Shown: positions 17,777 through 27,287 of the stretch, one piece after another
Layout: each line of letters starts with the position of its first letter
Position numbering within the stretch: the stretch's first letter is position 1
DNA from: Buttiauxella sp. A111
GTDB taxonomy: Bacteria > Pseudomonadota > Gammaproteobacteria > Enterobacterales > Enterobacteriaceae
Assembly (NCBI RefSeq): GCF_014189855.1
Contig: NZ_BJFN01000004.1
Span: 124,001 to 188,000, forward strand
Direction: 5' to 3'
DNA length: 64,000 nucleotides
Made by a program: the position numbers and the translations under genes
Notes under the pieces: generated by a model
Told to the model about the DNA's origin: nothing
What the model saw: only the letters and a program-made list of their open reading frames with translations
Database searches by the model: none

Positions 17777-18664
17777 ATGTATAAGAGTATGACTGTTCGT
17801 GATGTACTAAGTTATGTTGATGACAATTTTGACAAAGGCATTGACATTGATGACATTACTAAACGTTCTGGTTATAGTCGTAGACATATCCAGGTGTTAT
17901 TAAAGCAGTATATCGGCATCCCTATCGGCTTATATATCCGCAAGCGACGTATTACCAAGGCCTCTTATTTGCTCAGGCTGACTCATACACACCTAATTGA
18001 TATATCACTAAAGTTGGGGTTCGATTCGCAACAGTCTTTTTCCCGTGAGTTCAAAAAGGCAACAGGCTTTACTCCGATGCAATACCGTAAAAATTCAACA
18101 TGGGATCTGTCGTCCTTATACAGCGGCTTAAATTTAAATGAGATAATGATAAATTCAGTGCAATTCTTTACACTGCCGGAAGGTTATATCTCAGGATTTC
18201 ATTATAATCATGTAGTGTCTATTCCACCAGAGCGTCACTCACATATAAGTCGTTTAAAAATCATATTTGATAAACTCATTAAAGGGAAAAAAGATATAAT
18301 AGCATTAACTGACTTTATGCCTAACGAGGACTCAATAACATCTCTTAAAGTAAAAACGGTTATTGGCCTGCAAAATGATGTCGCTGGTTCAAGTTATAAT
18401 CGGTGCAACTACTCTGCTGGTACTTACGTCTGCTTTTCGTTCAAATTCACTCCTGATGATTATGCCTCTTATACCAGACATATCTACATGGCACTATTAC
18501 CGCTGTATAAATTAACCCGTAGGCCGAGTCCTGATATTGAGATTTTTCATTACAATGCCGAAAGCGAATCGTCAAATGCCATAGAGTGTACCTACTACAT
18601 TCCTGTTGAGCCTCCATTAGGCGAAGAAGTGTTACCCCGCTCATCCATAATGCCGCTGAATTAA
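17777..18664 (+). CDS. Rob-like AraC-family regulator with GyrI-like effector domain
   Basis: 295 residues from the ATG at 17777, eight bases after AGGAAGG. An in-frame GTG at 17768 overlaps that site and is rejected. The DNA-binding domain is N-terminal, as in MarA, SoxS and Rob. It covers about residues 5-105, with ITKRSGYSRRHIQVLLKQYI as first and SLKLGFDSQQSFSREFKKAT as second helix-turn-helix. Residues about 130-290 resemble the GyrI/Rob C-terminal ligand-binding fold (for example AGTYVCFSFKFTPDDYASYT and ECTYYIPVE). The gene is AT-rich compared with afuC, suggesting separate acquisition. It lies between the afu operon and the fimbrial operon and could control either. The target and effector are unknown. 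Confidence 0.8.
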   Translation: MYKSMTVRDVLSYVDDNFDKGIDIDDITKRSGYSRRHIQVLLKQYIGIPIGLYIRKRRITKASYLLRLTHTHLIDISLKLGFDSQQSFSREFKKATGFTPMQYRKNSTWDLSSLYSGLNLNEIMINSVQFFTLPEGYISGFHYNHVVSIPPERHSHISRLKIIFDKLIKGKKDIIALTDFMPNEDSITSLKVKTVIGLQNDVAGSSYNRCNYSAGTYVCFSFKFTPDDYASYTRHIYMALLPLYKLTRRPSPDIEIFHYNAESESSNAIECTYYIPVEPPLGEEVLPRSSIMPLN

Positions 18665-18695
18665 AATATCGGTAATCATTAATCTGCCAGCACTG

Positions 18696-18739
18696 GATGA
18701 GTTAAATGAAAGTATGGTTCTTCATTCAATTAACTCATC
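18696..18739. terminator. Bidirectional terminator-like hairpin between the AraC gene and the fimbrial operon
   Basis: GATGAGTTAA pairs with TTAACTCATC and an inner ATGAA pairs with TTCAT. The hairpin sits between two convergent genes (stops at 18664 and 18769). There is no strong T-run on either side, so efficiency is uncertain. Confidence 0.5.
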
Positions 18740-18768
18740 ATAAATTACACGCCGCTTTTGATGAGTGC

Positions 18769-19095
18769 TCAGGCTATCTGTAAGTCTGGTGACCAGTGAT
18801 GTTCAACTAACCTGCCAACGTTGTCTTCAACGGAGATATGCAATTGTGCGCATTCACCAGGTGCTAAATTGAACAATAATTGTGTCAGCGAATGCCGGGA
18901 ACCTGCACGATATAAAACAGGTGTTTTATGGAGAGTTCTGTAGATTCCGTTATTTGTTTTGCTGAGCAATTCTACCGTCATCAATCCCGAAATATCCTTT
19001 TCAAACTCAGCAAAAACAGTGGCATGATGGTGCTCATACTCTTTGTAATGAGAGACCCATATTTTATTTTCAGCAGAACGGTGAGCTGAATGCAT
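18769..19095 (-). CDS. Small protein of unknown function, last gene of the fimbrial operon
   Basis: 108 residues from the ATG at 19095, with GCGAGG six bases upstream. It begins MHSAHRSAENKIWVSHYKEY and contains GSRHSLTQLLFNLAPGECAQ. There is no signal peptide, membrane segment or cysteine pair, so it is not a pilin or chaperone. It is histidine-rich at the N-terminus and looks like a small beta-rich cytoplasmic protein. The gap to the adhesin gene is only 17 bases, so it is co-transcribed. I do not recognise a family. A role in regulation or assembly of the fimbriae is possible but unsupported. Confidence 0.65.
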   Translation of the reverse strand: MHSAHRSAENKIWVSHYKEYEHHHATVFAEFEKDISGLMTVELLSKTNNGIYRTLHKTPVLYRAGSRHSLTQLLFNLAPGECAQLHISVEDNVGRLVEHHWSPDLQIA

Positions 19096-19112
19096 AATAA
19101 ACCTCGCCAAAT

Positions 19113-20060
19113 TTATTGGTAATTGATGTTAAAATAAACGAAGGTGCTGATTTTTCCTGGCCTAACATTATTCCCAAATTGATAGTACTGTGCAGAAAAG
19201 GGAATTGAGTATTTCCCCTCTCCATGATCAATCGGAACGAATTTTGTTTGCTGATTAAAATTTATCGGTTGCTGTTTATCATCCAATATCTGGACCCCGA
19301 TACCTTTCGCCCCATTGTGGTCCAAATTTAACAAAACCCCTTGACTACTATTACTGCTTACAACCGGAGCAAACCAGTTTATGGAAAAAGTGGGGGTTGA
19401 AGCCATACTCCCCTGACATGCCATGTTTATATCAAAGGGTTTTCTTCCTGCAACGCTACTCTGTTTTGTAAACTTATTCAGTGCCACATCAGGTAGAATG
19501 ACCTTATTCCTATGTTTGTTACTCACCTCGCAAGAACTTCGTAGTATATTCACGTAGGAGGCAGGTAATACAATATCAATAACAGGCACCGACTGCGTTA
19601 CGCTTGTGATTTGCAAATTTATATTCCCTGAGGGAATGCTTGTATTTATATTGTCACCGATCTTTATTAACTCAATACTGATTTTGCTGCCTTTTAATTC
19701 ATCTCCCGTGGCACTAAATTCAGAAGGCCATTGAATGATTCGCCCTGTTGACAACTCCAGCGTTACTTTAGCCCCAATCCCTTTTACGTTTGTTTGCAAT
19801 ACCCCGGGTAAGATTAATGCCGATTTATCACCTGTTATTTTTGCTGAAAATAAAATACTCCGACTACAGTTTTGGGGTTGAATGCTCTGCACAGCATACG
19901 TCCGTGAATGTAACACTGCGCCTGACTGGACTGTTCGCTTCATCATTATCGTTTCAGGTGAGGCAATGATTTTTTGGCTGCTCAGATTACAGTTTGCACT
20001 CGCACTGGAGTACACAGGAAACAATCCTAACATAAGCAACATCAAACGATTTATCGACAT
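19113..20060 (-). CDS. Fimbrial adhesin/tip subunit of a chaperone-usher system
   Basis: 315 residues with a signal peptide (MSINRLMLLMLGLFPVYSSA). The size and layout suit a two-domain tip adhesin: an N-terminal binding region (about 25-185) and a C-terminal pilin-like region starting near SCEVSNKHRNKVILPDV. The end, TFVYFNINYQ, has the terminal beta-strand pattern recognised by fimbrial chaperones. It overlaps the end of the usher gene by 10 bases, so translation is coupled. No receptor can be predicted. It differs from FimH in sequence. Confidence 0.75.
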   Translation of the reverse strand: MSINRLMLLMLGLFPVYSSASANCNLSSQKIIASPETIMMKRTVQSGAVLHSRTYAVQSIQPQNCSRSILFSAKITGDKSALILPGVLQTNVKGIGAKVTLELSTGRIIQWPSEFSATGDELKGSKISIELIKIGDNINTSIPSGNINLQITSVTQSVPVIDIVLPASYVNILRSSCEVSNKHRNKVILPDVALNKFTKQSSVAGRKPFDINMACQGSMASTPTFSINWFAPVVSSNSSQGVLLNLDHNGAKGIGVQILDDKQQPINFNQQTKFVPIDHGEGKYSIPFSAQYYQFGNNVRPGKISTFVYFNINYQ

Positions 20061-22519
20061 ATCGCCTCCTGCGTTTTAAGCACAACGGTGCATTTAACCT
20101 GTCCTGTGGAAATATAAACTTCAGGAGAATGTGTCTCATCGATATATAACATCCCACCCTGCCCGACATAACCGACATGATTATTTTTGTTGTCACGAAT
20201 AGTCGCACCAAAGGGTAGCGTTTGTTGGTCCTGTAGCCGTGGGCGAATAATTTGTTGTCGATTCAGTTTTGTTTCGAAAACCACGGAGACGACATTTCCC
20301 TGGTAAGGAGCGACCTTACTTTGCGTTTTCGCAAATGAGATACCCTCCTCAGCGCCTTTAGGGTCAATGATGATTTCATTAACTCGCCACGGACGTAACC
20401 ACGGCATGATGGCATAACCGTTACTGTCAATCCGGGTTCCGGGCACGCCATCAAGATGAGCACCTTTAGCATCTGGCGCGTAGACCAGCGCGAGGGTGTC
20501 TGAGCGCTCAGGCGAAAAGGTCACGCCCCCAGCATGACCCACTACCAGGCCACTGATTCCGGTACTTGCCTGATGCCACGAACTCCCCTGGCTCCAGGTT
20601 CCATTTATCGTGGTGTACGGTGAGCGCCAGGTCCCATTTGCTCCCCAGTCCATTTCGCCGCCACGGGCATAACTGGTATTCGCTCCCCATACAAGATTAT
20701 TTTCAAAGTCTGAAGAGGTGGTGAACCCTAAACGGGTATTGTGAGCTTTTCCATTATTGCTGTACGTTTCAGAAGAAATATGTGTATAGCCAGAATTAGA
20801 CTTGGGCAGATAATAACTAAAGATAAGAGCTAGCTGATCGTCTTTAGTGACAGAGCCAAAATCATCCTCATTCCAGAAGCGCTGCGCTGAAATACTCCAT
20901 GTCAGATTACCCCAGCTATTGGTATATCCCATTGCGTACTGCCGATAGCTATTTTGCTGATCCCAATATTTCTTGATAGAGCCTGATAAATAAAGCGAGC
21001 CCCATTGTTCAATCAACGGTTGATTCACACTTACGCTATAGGACTGTTTTTCTCGTAATACCTGATATTCGTTATTTGAATCCAACTCAGCAAGCGCATC
21101 ACGCTGGCCATAATAATGTTGAGAATTCATTTTCCCCTCAAACCACAGCGAGGTCTGCAACCAGGGGATCGTTCGATTATAGCTAATACGATACTGCTGC
21201 CCCTGGTGATCGCGCTCATCATCATTAAAGCGAGAGTGCGTTATATCCAGGGCAATCGCCCCCAATGAAGTATTCAGGCCACTGCCTAGCAACGCAGATT
21301 GATAACGCTCAAATCCAGACGCTCCAGTGTAAAATGTCAGAGTGTTATTCACGCCATATTGCCAGGACACCTGCGCGGCAAGAGGATCTTGTTCATTATC
21401 ACTCTCATCAACCGCCCCTATGGACAGGTTATAACGTGAAACACCAGGTTTGAGCAGTTGCGGCACCGTAGAATATGGGACTGAGAAACGACGAATACGC
21501 CCGTCAGATTCCTGCACGGTAACCAGTAATTCCCCCCCGGTATTGGCAGGCAATATCGAATCTATCGCGAACGGCCCTGCCGGTACTGAAGTCTGGTGAA
21601 TGGTTCGCCCATCCTGCGACACGGTGATACGTGCGTTTGTTTCCGCGACGCCACGAATAATTGGAGCCCAGTTGAGTGTGTTATCCGGCCGCATCTGGTC
21701 TTCAGTTTCAAGCGCAATCCCAAGCAGGCTAATCCCATCAAACATCTGACTATCGGTATAAAACTGGCCCGCGCTGAGCATGGAATGCCAGCCAACGATG
21801 GGACGCTTTAACGTCGTACGATGACTTGAATAATGCTTACCGCTACGATTGTCCCAGTCGAGGCTACCCAAATGCTCCAGCAGCCATCCCCCGGCGCTGC
21901 CGCGAACATCCATTCCCAGCCACGCGCTATCGGAGGAGCTGCGGTTGTCACCACGCTGCTGCGCGCTGTAATAGTCCGCGCTGTAACCCAGGCTAATGGC
22001 GGGGATCCCCTGCTGCCATAATTCGGGTTGAATATAATTGCTGTCACTTTCAGACAAATAAGCCTGAGGGATCTCAAGATGTAAATCGAGTTGGCCACTA
22101 TCGAGCTTCTCACGGGCATTACCGCTGGTGTCCCATTCAGCGATGTTTCCACAAAACGATTCACGCTCCGCCAACTGTTTGTTCATCTTCTGCGAGTTGA
22201 TACCGATATTATTTAAGAGTTGCCCGGAATAACAACTCACCAGAGAGTTCCCGGAATTTTTTGTAAATATGAGTTCCTGACGACCACGCCAGACATCATT
22301 AACATAAATATCAACAATGTAACTCCCAGGTGCTAACTCTGTCGTATTGAATGAACTCAGGTCGTTATTTTTAGCATTCCCCATTAATATGGCATTATCG
22401 AATTCGTAGCGAACGTTACTTTCAGCATGAACTTCCATAGAAAATAATGAACCCTGTAAAATCAACAACGAAGTTATGGTGAGCTGCCTTTGAAATAAAT
22501 CCCTTTTGCACAAAACCAT
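20051..22519 (-). CDS. Outer-membrane fimbrial usher
   Basis: About 822 residues of the FimD/PapC usher family. An N-terminal domain (NVRYEFDNAILMGNAKNNDL, ELAPGSYIVDIYVNDVWRGR) is followed by the 24-strand barrel with a plug insertion, for example APIIRGVAETNARITVSQDG and GPFAIDSILPANTGGELLVT. C-terminal domains end in a cysteine pair (GQVKCTVVLKTQEAIC). The ATG at 22519 is six bases from AAGGA. An ATG two codons earlier lies too close to it. The usher assembles and secretes subunits delivered by the chaperone encoded 12 bases upstream. Length is normal and no interruption is seen. The phylogenetic clade of usher is not decided here. Confidence 0.9.
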   Translation of the reverse strand: MVLCKRDLFQRQLTITSLLILQGSLFSMEVHAESNVRYEFDNAILMGNAKNNDLSSFNTTELAPGSYIVDIYVNDVWRGRQELIFTKNSGNSLVSCYSGQLLNNIGINSQKMNKQLAERESFCGNIAEWDTSGNAREKLDSGQLDLHLEIPQAYLSESDSNYIQPELWQQGIPAISLGYSADYYSAQQRGDNRSSSDSAWLGMDVRGSAGGWLLEHLGSLDWDNRSGKHYSSHRTTLKRPIVGWHSMLSAGQFYTDSQMFDGISLLGIALETEDQMRPDNTLNWAPIIRGVAETNARITVSQDGRTIHQTSVPAGPFAIDSILPANTGGELLVTVQESDGRIRRFSVPYSTVPQLLKPGVSRYNLSIGAVDESDNEQDPLAAQVSWQYGVNNTLTFYTGASGFERYQSALLGSGLNTSLGAIALDITHSRFNDDERDHQGQQYRISYNRTIPWLQTSLWFEGKMNSQHYYGQRDALAELDSNNEYQVLREKQSYSVSVNQPLIEQWGSLYLSGSIKKYWDQQNSYRQYAMGYTNSWGNLTWSISAQRFWNEDDFGSVTKDDQLALIFSYYLPKSNSGYTHISSETYSNNGKAHNTRLGFTTSSDFENNLVWGANTSYARGGEMDWGANGTWRSPYTTINGTWSQGSSWHQASTGISGLVVGHAGGVTFSPERSDTLALVYAPDAKGAHLDGVPGTRIDSNGYAIMPWLRPWRVNEIIIDPKGAEEGISFAKTQSKVAPYQGNVVSVVFETKLNRQQIIRPRLQDQQTLPFGATIRDNKNNHVGYVGQGGMLYIDETHSPEVYISTGQVKCTVVLKTQEAICR

Positions 22520-22531
22520 AATCATTCCTTT

Positions 22532-23239
22532 TTATTTGTTAGCCACAACCTTTGTTTCTACAACTCCACCGTAATCATTCACAGCCTGAACCTGAAGGTG
22601 TTCTCCCTCTTTGACGTTATGCTTTATTAATACCTCCTTGTGGCTTTTAGGATCTATCATTAGGCCCTCAGCTAAAAGGTCATGTCCTGACATCGTGCGA
22701 ACATCTGAAATCGTAAGAAAAAAAGGTGTTGGGTTAATTAGCGTGATACCGTTGTGATTGAGCTGAAGTTTTAACTTCTTCTCCGCCCCATCTCTTTCTC
22801 CCAACCCCTCCGGGCGCCAGAAAAACTTAAACCGTGAACGAATAACAAGATTTAATACAGCAGCATTGTCGACCGCTTTAGTTTTATCTACCGAAGGCAC
22901 ATCCAGTATATTCAACCACCAAAGTGACTCTCTATCGTTAGCAGCAATGACATGGCTGGGATTTTTTTTAATTCTTATTGATTGACCATTGCCCGCGTCC
23001 ACTCTGACAATCGGTGGTGAGATGATAAAGGGTGTATTAATATCCTCGGGTAAGGCTTCTGAATCGCCTTCATCGAGCCAAATTTGGGCTAATGATGGCG
23101 AGTTCCCCGTGTTCGTCATTTGTACCGTGATTTCACGTACATTTTCAGGATAAACAAAACGCGTGCCATTGACGATGATATTATCAGCATACGCATTTAA
23201 TGATGACAGTATAACCAGCAATGAAAATAGAACTTTCAT
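22532..23239 (-). CDS. Periplasmic fimbrial chaperone (PapD-like, FGS type)
   Basis: 235 residues. A signal peptide (MKVLFSLLVILSSLNAYA) precedes two immunoglobulin-like domains. Typical features are NGTRFVYPENVREITVQMTN, the conserved PFIISPPIVRVDAG block before the G1 strand, SLWWLNILDVPS and the C-terminal LNHNGITLINPTPFFLTIS block. It binds and protects subunits by donor-strand complementation in the periplasm. It lies between the major pilin and the usher in one operon. A stem-loop at 23262-23282 separates it from the pilin gene. Confidence 0.92.
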   Translation of the reverse strand: MKVLFSLLVILSSLNAYADNIIVNGTRFVYPENVREITVQMTNTGNSPSLAQIWLDEGDSEALPEDINTPFIISPPIVRVDAGNGQSIRIKKNPSHVIAANDRESLWWLNILDVPSVDKTKAVDNAAVLNLVIRSRFKFFWRPEGLGERDGAEKKLKLQLNHNGITLINPTPFFLTISDVRTMSGHDLLAEGLMIDPKSHKEVLIKHNVKEGEHLQVQAVNDYGGVVETKVVANK

Positions 23240-23261
23240 TCAAACCTCTGCAGTAATAAAT

Positions 23262-23282
23262 GCCATAGTAAGAAACTATGGC
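23262..23282 (-). promoter_or_regulatory. mRNA stem-loop between pilin and chaperone genes
   Basis: An 8-base perfect stem (GCCATAGT/ACTATGGC, 5-base loop) lies just past the pilin stop, with no T-run. Such hairpins commonly stabilise the pilin message relative to the downstream chaperone and usher message. That role is inferred. Confidence 0.6.
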
Positions 23283-23291
23283 ATAGTATGA

Positions 23292-23870
23292 TTAGATATA
23301 AGTAATCATATAGCTTAACTGAGTCCGAATAGGACCTGCCGTGACAGGAGCACCACCAACATCTTTCGATTTAATATAGCCAACCTTGAATTTGTAGGTT
23401 AACCAACTATGATTTCCACTTTCACTACGGCTATAACTTTCTGGTTCAAATCCGACACTTTCATTATTAAGATCGATAAGGTCGTTATTGTATTTCATTA
23501 ACACCAGTGCAGAATTACTCACGCTACCTTTGGTGTTATCTATCATATAGCCCTCAGAACTCAACTTACCCATTTTTGCCCAATAAAGTTTAGGCTTAAT
23601 ATTACCACCAACATAACAATCTTTAACTCTTATATTAAAATCTTTAGTTTTTACTGCAGTTGCAGTATTGATGAGTGTATTCATTACCGGTGCAAGTCTA
23701 ATAGTCTGATTTTTGTCTTCACCACTAATAGTACATGAGTTTGAAAAAACCAGGCCAGTAAAGGTTATTATTCCTCTCGACTCATCATTTTGCCCCCCCA
23801 TACCTGTAGCCATAGCAGAAGGTGCGACCAGCATACATGCGATTAAAGAAGCCATTGATACCTTATTCAT
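23292..23870 (-). CDS. Major fimbrial subunit (pilin)
   Basis: 192 residues. A signal peptide (MNKVSMASLIACMLVAPSAM, cleaved near ATGMG) is followed by a pilin domain. A cysteine in NSCTISGEDK pairs with one in RVKDCYVGG, the usual pilin disulphide. The C-terminal strand is LSYMITYI, with the alternating hydrophobic pattern and penultimate aromatic residue. GGAAGG precedes the ATG. It is first in the operon pilin-chaperone-usher-adhesin-orf. It is clearly AT-rich and distinct from type 1 FimA. Confidence 0.85.
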   Translation of the reverse strand: MNKVSMASLIACMLVAPSAMATGMGGQNDESRGIITFTGLVFSNSCTISGEDKNQTIRLAPVMNTLINTATAVKTKDFNIRVKDCYVGGNIKPKLYWAKMGKLSSEGYMIDNTKGSVSNSALVLMKYNNDLIDLNNESVGFEPESYSRSESGNHSWLTYKFKVGYIKSKDVGGAPVTAGPIRTQLSYMITYI

Positions 23871-24209
23871 AATACCTTCCTCATTTAAAGAGATATTCTC
23901 TACATGATCAGTAAAGTTGATGTACTACACACTGTCTCGTATATCGAATCAGGCTTTCGCCTATACGTTATTATGAGAAGTTAATTAACCATGTATATAA
24001 GACATTAAACGTATTCACCCATATTTCGCGAAGCAAATACCGAACAAAAACCTGTTGATTAGATCGTAAAAAATGAGCGATCGCATTGCACAATATGCCA
24101 AATAAAAAAGGCGTCATGGAAATATATTTCCACCATAGCCATGATCTTATAATCCATGCTTTATAGCGATTGATAATATGGATGTTAATTATTAAAAAGG
24201 AATCAACTT
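23871..24209. other. Divergent promoter region of the fimbrial operon and CsgD-like gene
   Basis: 339 AT-rich bases between divergent starts, with no reading frame of note. A perfect 16-base palindrome lies at 24117-24132 and is listed separately. Several TATAAT-like stretches occur, but I could not choose one promoter pair with confidence. Confidence 0.6.
24117..24132. promoter_or_regulatory. Perfect 16-bp palindrome, candidate operator
   Basis: TGGAAATATATTTCCA is identical to its reverse complement. It lies about 80 bases before the CsgD-like start and about 250 bases before the pilin start. The position suits autoregulation by a LuxR-type dimer. Binding is inferred only. Confidence 0.4.
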
Positions 24210-24854
24210 GTGTGCGATATGGAAAAGAAAATATTTCTGATCACTAACCCATCATTACAAAGTCAGCTCCTGCTGAATTTTCTAACGCAAGAAAGCGATG
24301 TTCCCGTTGTTTTCCTCAATGTTAATCAACCGCTCATACCGCAGGTCAGCGAAGATTCCATTGTTCTGTATGATGTTCAGGCATCAAGCCGCCGTGCAAG
24401 CAAGCGCTGGTCTGAATTATTAAATCGCAGTAAGGATAATTTTCGTGGTCATCTTATCAACTGCCCAAAATCTCTTTCGGTTTATGAAAAAATGTCCTGG
24501 CCCTTCTTTGAGTCAATGATTTTCTGTGATTGCTCAATGGAGGTGTTATTAGATTTGATCAGTAATACAGAACCGACACCGATTAAGAAGAGAGGAAGAT
24601 ATCTATCAAAAAGGTCGCTAACTTCACCCGCCACGCATGAACGCATTAATAATTTAACCGAGAGGGAGTGCGAAATACTCAATGAGATCTGTAAGGGGGA
24701 GTCAAACTTTAGAATTGCCAACAATTTTTTTATTAGTGAACACACTGTCAGAACCCATATTTATAATATCTTTAAAAAAATATCGGTAACCAACCGTATT
24801 CAGGCTGCAAATTGGGCAAACGACAGATTAAATAAGTTCGACTGCAATTTATAA
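24210..24854 (+). CDS. CsgD-like LuxR-family regulator
   Basis: 214 residues from a GTG at 24210, nine bases after AAAAAGG; an ATG three codons later is an alternative start. The N-terminal half (KIFLITNPSLQSQLLLNFLT) resembles the CsgD/VpsT atypical receiver. The C-terminal helix-turn-helix is NLTERECEILNEICKGESNF followed by FFISEHTVRTHIYNIFKKIS and NRIQAANWANDRL. That closely matches the end of CsgD (KTHLYNLFKKIAVKNRTQAV). The usual phosphorylated aspartate is not evident. It is divergent from the fimbrial operon and is its most likely regulator. It is not csgD itself, because no csg genes are nearby. Confidence 0.82.
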   Translation: MCDMEKKIFLITNPSLQSQLLLNFLTQESDVPVVFLNVNQPLIPQVSEDSIVLYDVQASSRRASKRWSELLNRSKDNFRGHLINCPKSLSVYEKMSWPFFESMIFCDCSMEVLLDLISNTEPTPIKKRGRYLSKRSLTSPATHERINNLTERECEILNEICKGESNFRIANNFFISEHTVRTHIYNIFKKISVTNRIQAANWANDRLNKFDCNL

Positions 24855-24962
24855 GCAAGCGCATTTAACTGAAAAGTTTGAAAAACAGCGGTATGGGCTG
24901 AGGCGAAGGGCATGACCAATAATGCCCCCACCTCTACCCTTTCTGTCACGTGAATCTGCGAC

Positions 24963-26306
24963 TTACAACAATCCACAACGCCTTTTACTGCGATCCGACG
25001 CCTGCTGATACAACTCAAATTCATCAGCGACCGGAGCGCCCAGTGCTTCTTCAAACGCACTTCGGCTGGAATGCCCGTGGCTGCGTTGGCCGCCTTCGCT
25101 TCCCAGGTTCGACTGGAAAATCCCTGCCGCACTGACGGGTAGGAAATCTTCATAAATAATCGGCTGCGCCACTAACCAGCCACGCTCAATTAATGGCTGA
25201 GGATCGTCGCCTGCTTTAATTGACTGGCGATGCGTTTCGCCCACGGGGGTTAAACGATAACGGAAATAGGCTAAATCCTGACATCGCATCAGCGTATCGC
25301 TGTCGGGCAGACGGGCGAAGATCTCTTGTAAATGCTGCTGATGGCTAAAGTTATCCTGCCCGCTACCCGCTTCACTGAGCAGTTCGTCGTATAACGCGCG
25401 CCCTTTCGGGGTTAATGCCACCCCGCGCTGCTCAATTTCCCCGAAGCGTGCGGTATGCGTGCCGTGATGCACATCGGCAAAAATGATCGGTTCTTCGAGC
25501 GCTTTAAAACTGGTTTGGCGCAGCAAGATTGGGAACATGCGGCGCGGTGGGCCTTCAATAATGGCTTTCGGCGCGATGCCATATTCCGGCATCAACGCTT
25601 GTACCCGGTCGATATCCAGGGTGCGCGGCGTCAGGTGGTTAATGTGGCAACCCCGGAAGCAGACCACATCGGCAATCAGACGATGTTGCTGATGAAATGC
25701 CTGGTATGTCTGCGCGTCGACCGTGGCATGGCTGTGCCAGCGGAAGGTTTCCAGCGCCTGCTCCACAAATTCATTGGCCTGTGCTTCGCTAAAAGCCCCC
25801 TGCTGGTCGTAGATATCGAGTAACGCCAGGCAACGCGGTGTGAAAATATTACGTTCTGCAAGAATCGCCGCAGCGGTGTTTCGCAGCGCCAGGTCATCAA
25901 TCAATTCAAGGCGCAATAACGAGGTGAAAATGCGGAACGGATTGCGCGCCAGCGCCGCATCGTCAATCGGGCGAAACGCCGTGGAATGCACCGGAACGCC
26001 CGCCTGCGACAGGTCGTAATAGCCAACCGGATACATCCCCATCACCGCAAAAACACGGCGTAAGGTCGCCAGTTCTTCCGCCTTGCCAACGCGAATCGCG
26101 CCATGGCGCTCCACATTCAGCCGCGCCAGTTCGTCTGCATTTTCTAGCTGTTGTTGCAGATCGGGACTATTTTCCAGCACCGCCAGATTCACATCGGCGA
26201 CTAACTCTAACAAGGTTCCGTACTGAGGCACCTCTTGCTGGTACATCGCCGACATTGCGTGCGAAAATTTTTCCCGAATATCATCAGCCGTGATGTTGTT
26301 CGCCAT
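24963..26306 (-). CDS. ydcJ: YdcJ/HglS-type 2-oxoadipate dioxygenase/decarboxylase
   Basis: 447 residues from the ATG at 26306, the same length as E. coli YdcJ. GGAG lies upstream. A longer frame to 26390 lacks support. It matches E. coli YdcJ throughout, for example MYQQEVPQYGTLLELVADVN, GVPVHSTAFRPIDDA, GCHINHLTPRTLDIDRVQ and SAAGIFQSNLG. The DUF1338 family was assigned through Pseudomonas putida HglS: an iron enzyme of the VOC fold that converts 2-oxoadipate to D-2-hydroxyglutarate in lysine breakdown. Metal-ligand candidates are His in VHSTAF, His in INHLTP and a later Glu. Its neighbour in E. coli is opgD; here it follows the fimbrial block and is divergent from pcaHG. Confidence 0.92.
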   Translation of the reverse strand: MANNITADDIREKFSHAMSAMYQQEVPQYGTLLELVADVNLAVLENSPDLQQQLENADELARLNVERHGAIRVGKAEELATLRRVFAVMGMYPVGYYDLSQAGVPVHSTAFRPIDDAALARNPFRIFTSLLRLELIDDLALRNTAAAILAERNIFTPRCLALLDIYDQQGAFSEAQANEFVEQALETFRWHSHATVDAQTYQAFHQQHRLIADVVCFRGCHINHLTPRTLDIDRVQALMPEYGIAPKAIIEGPPRRMFPILLRQTSFKALEEPIIFADVHHGTHTARFGEIEQRGVALTPKGRALYDELLSEAGSGQDNFSHQQHLQEIFARLPDSDTLMRCQDLAYFRYRLTPVGETHRQSIKAGDDPQPLIERGWLVAQPIIYEDFLPVSAAGIFQSNLGSEGGQRSHGHSSRSAFEEALGAPVADEFELYQQASDRSKRRCGLL

Positions 26307-26504
26307 GATGTCGTATCTCCAGTGAATATTGCTGAAAGCGTAGAGGGTTGCGCGGAGGTTTAGGGCGAAGAATTTTCGTTTTGTGATCAACGATACAGCC
26401 CTGCATCAGAAGTAATGCTAACCCCCTATTGCATAACCAAAAGCTATGTAACACCACGCTTAAATTCACTTTAATTTAACAAATGATTAACCGAGACTGT
26501 GTGA

Positions 26505-27286
<782 letters not shown>

Positions 27287-27287
<1 letters not shown>

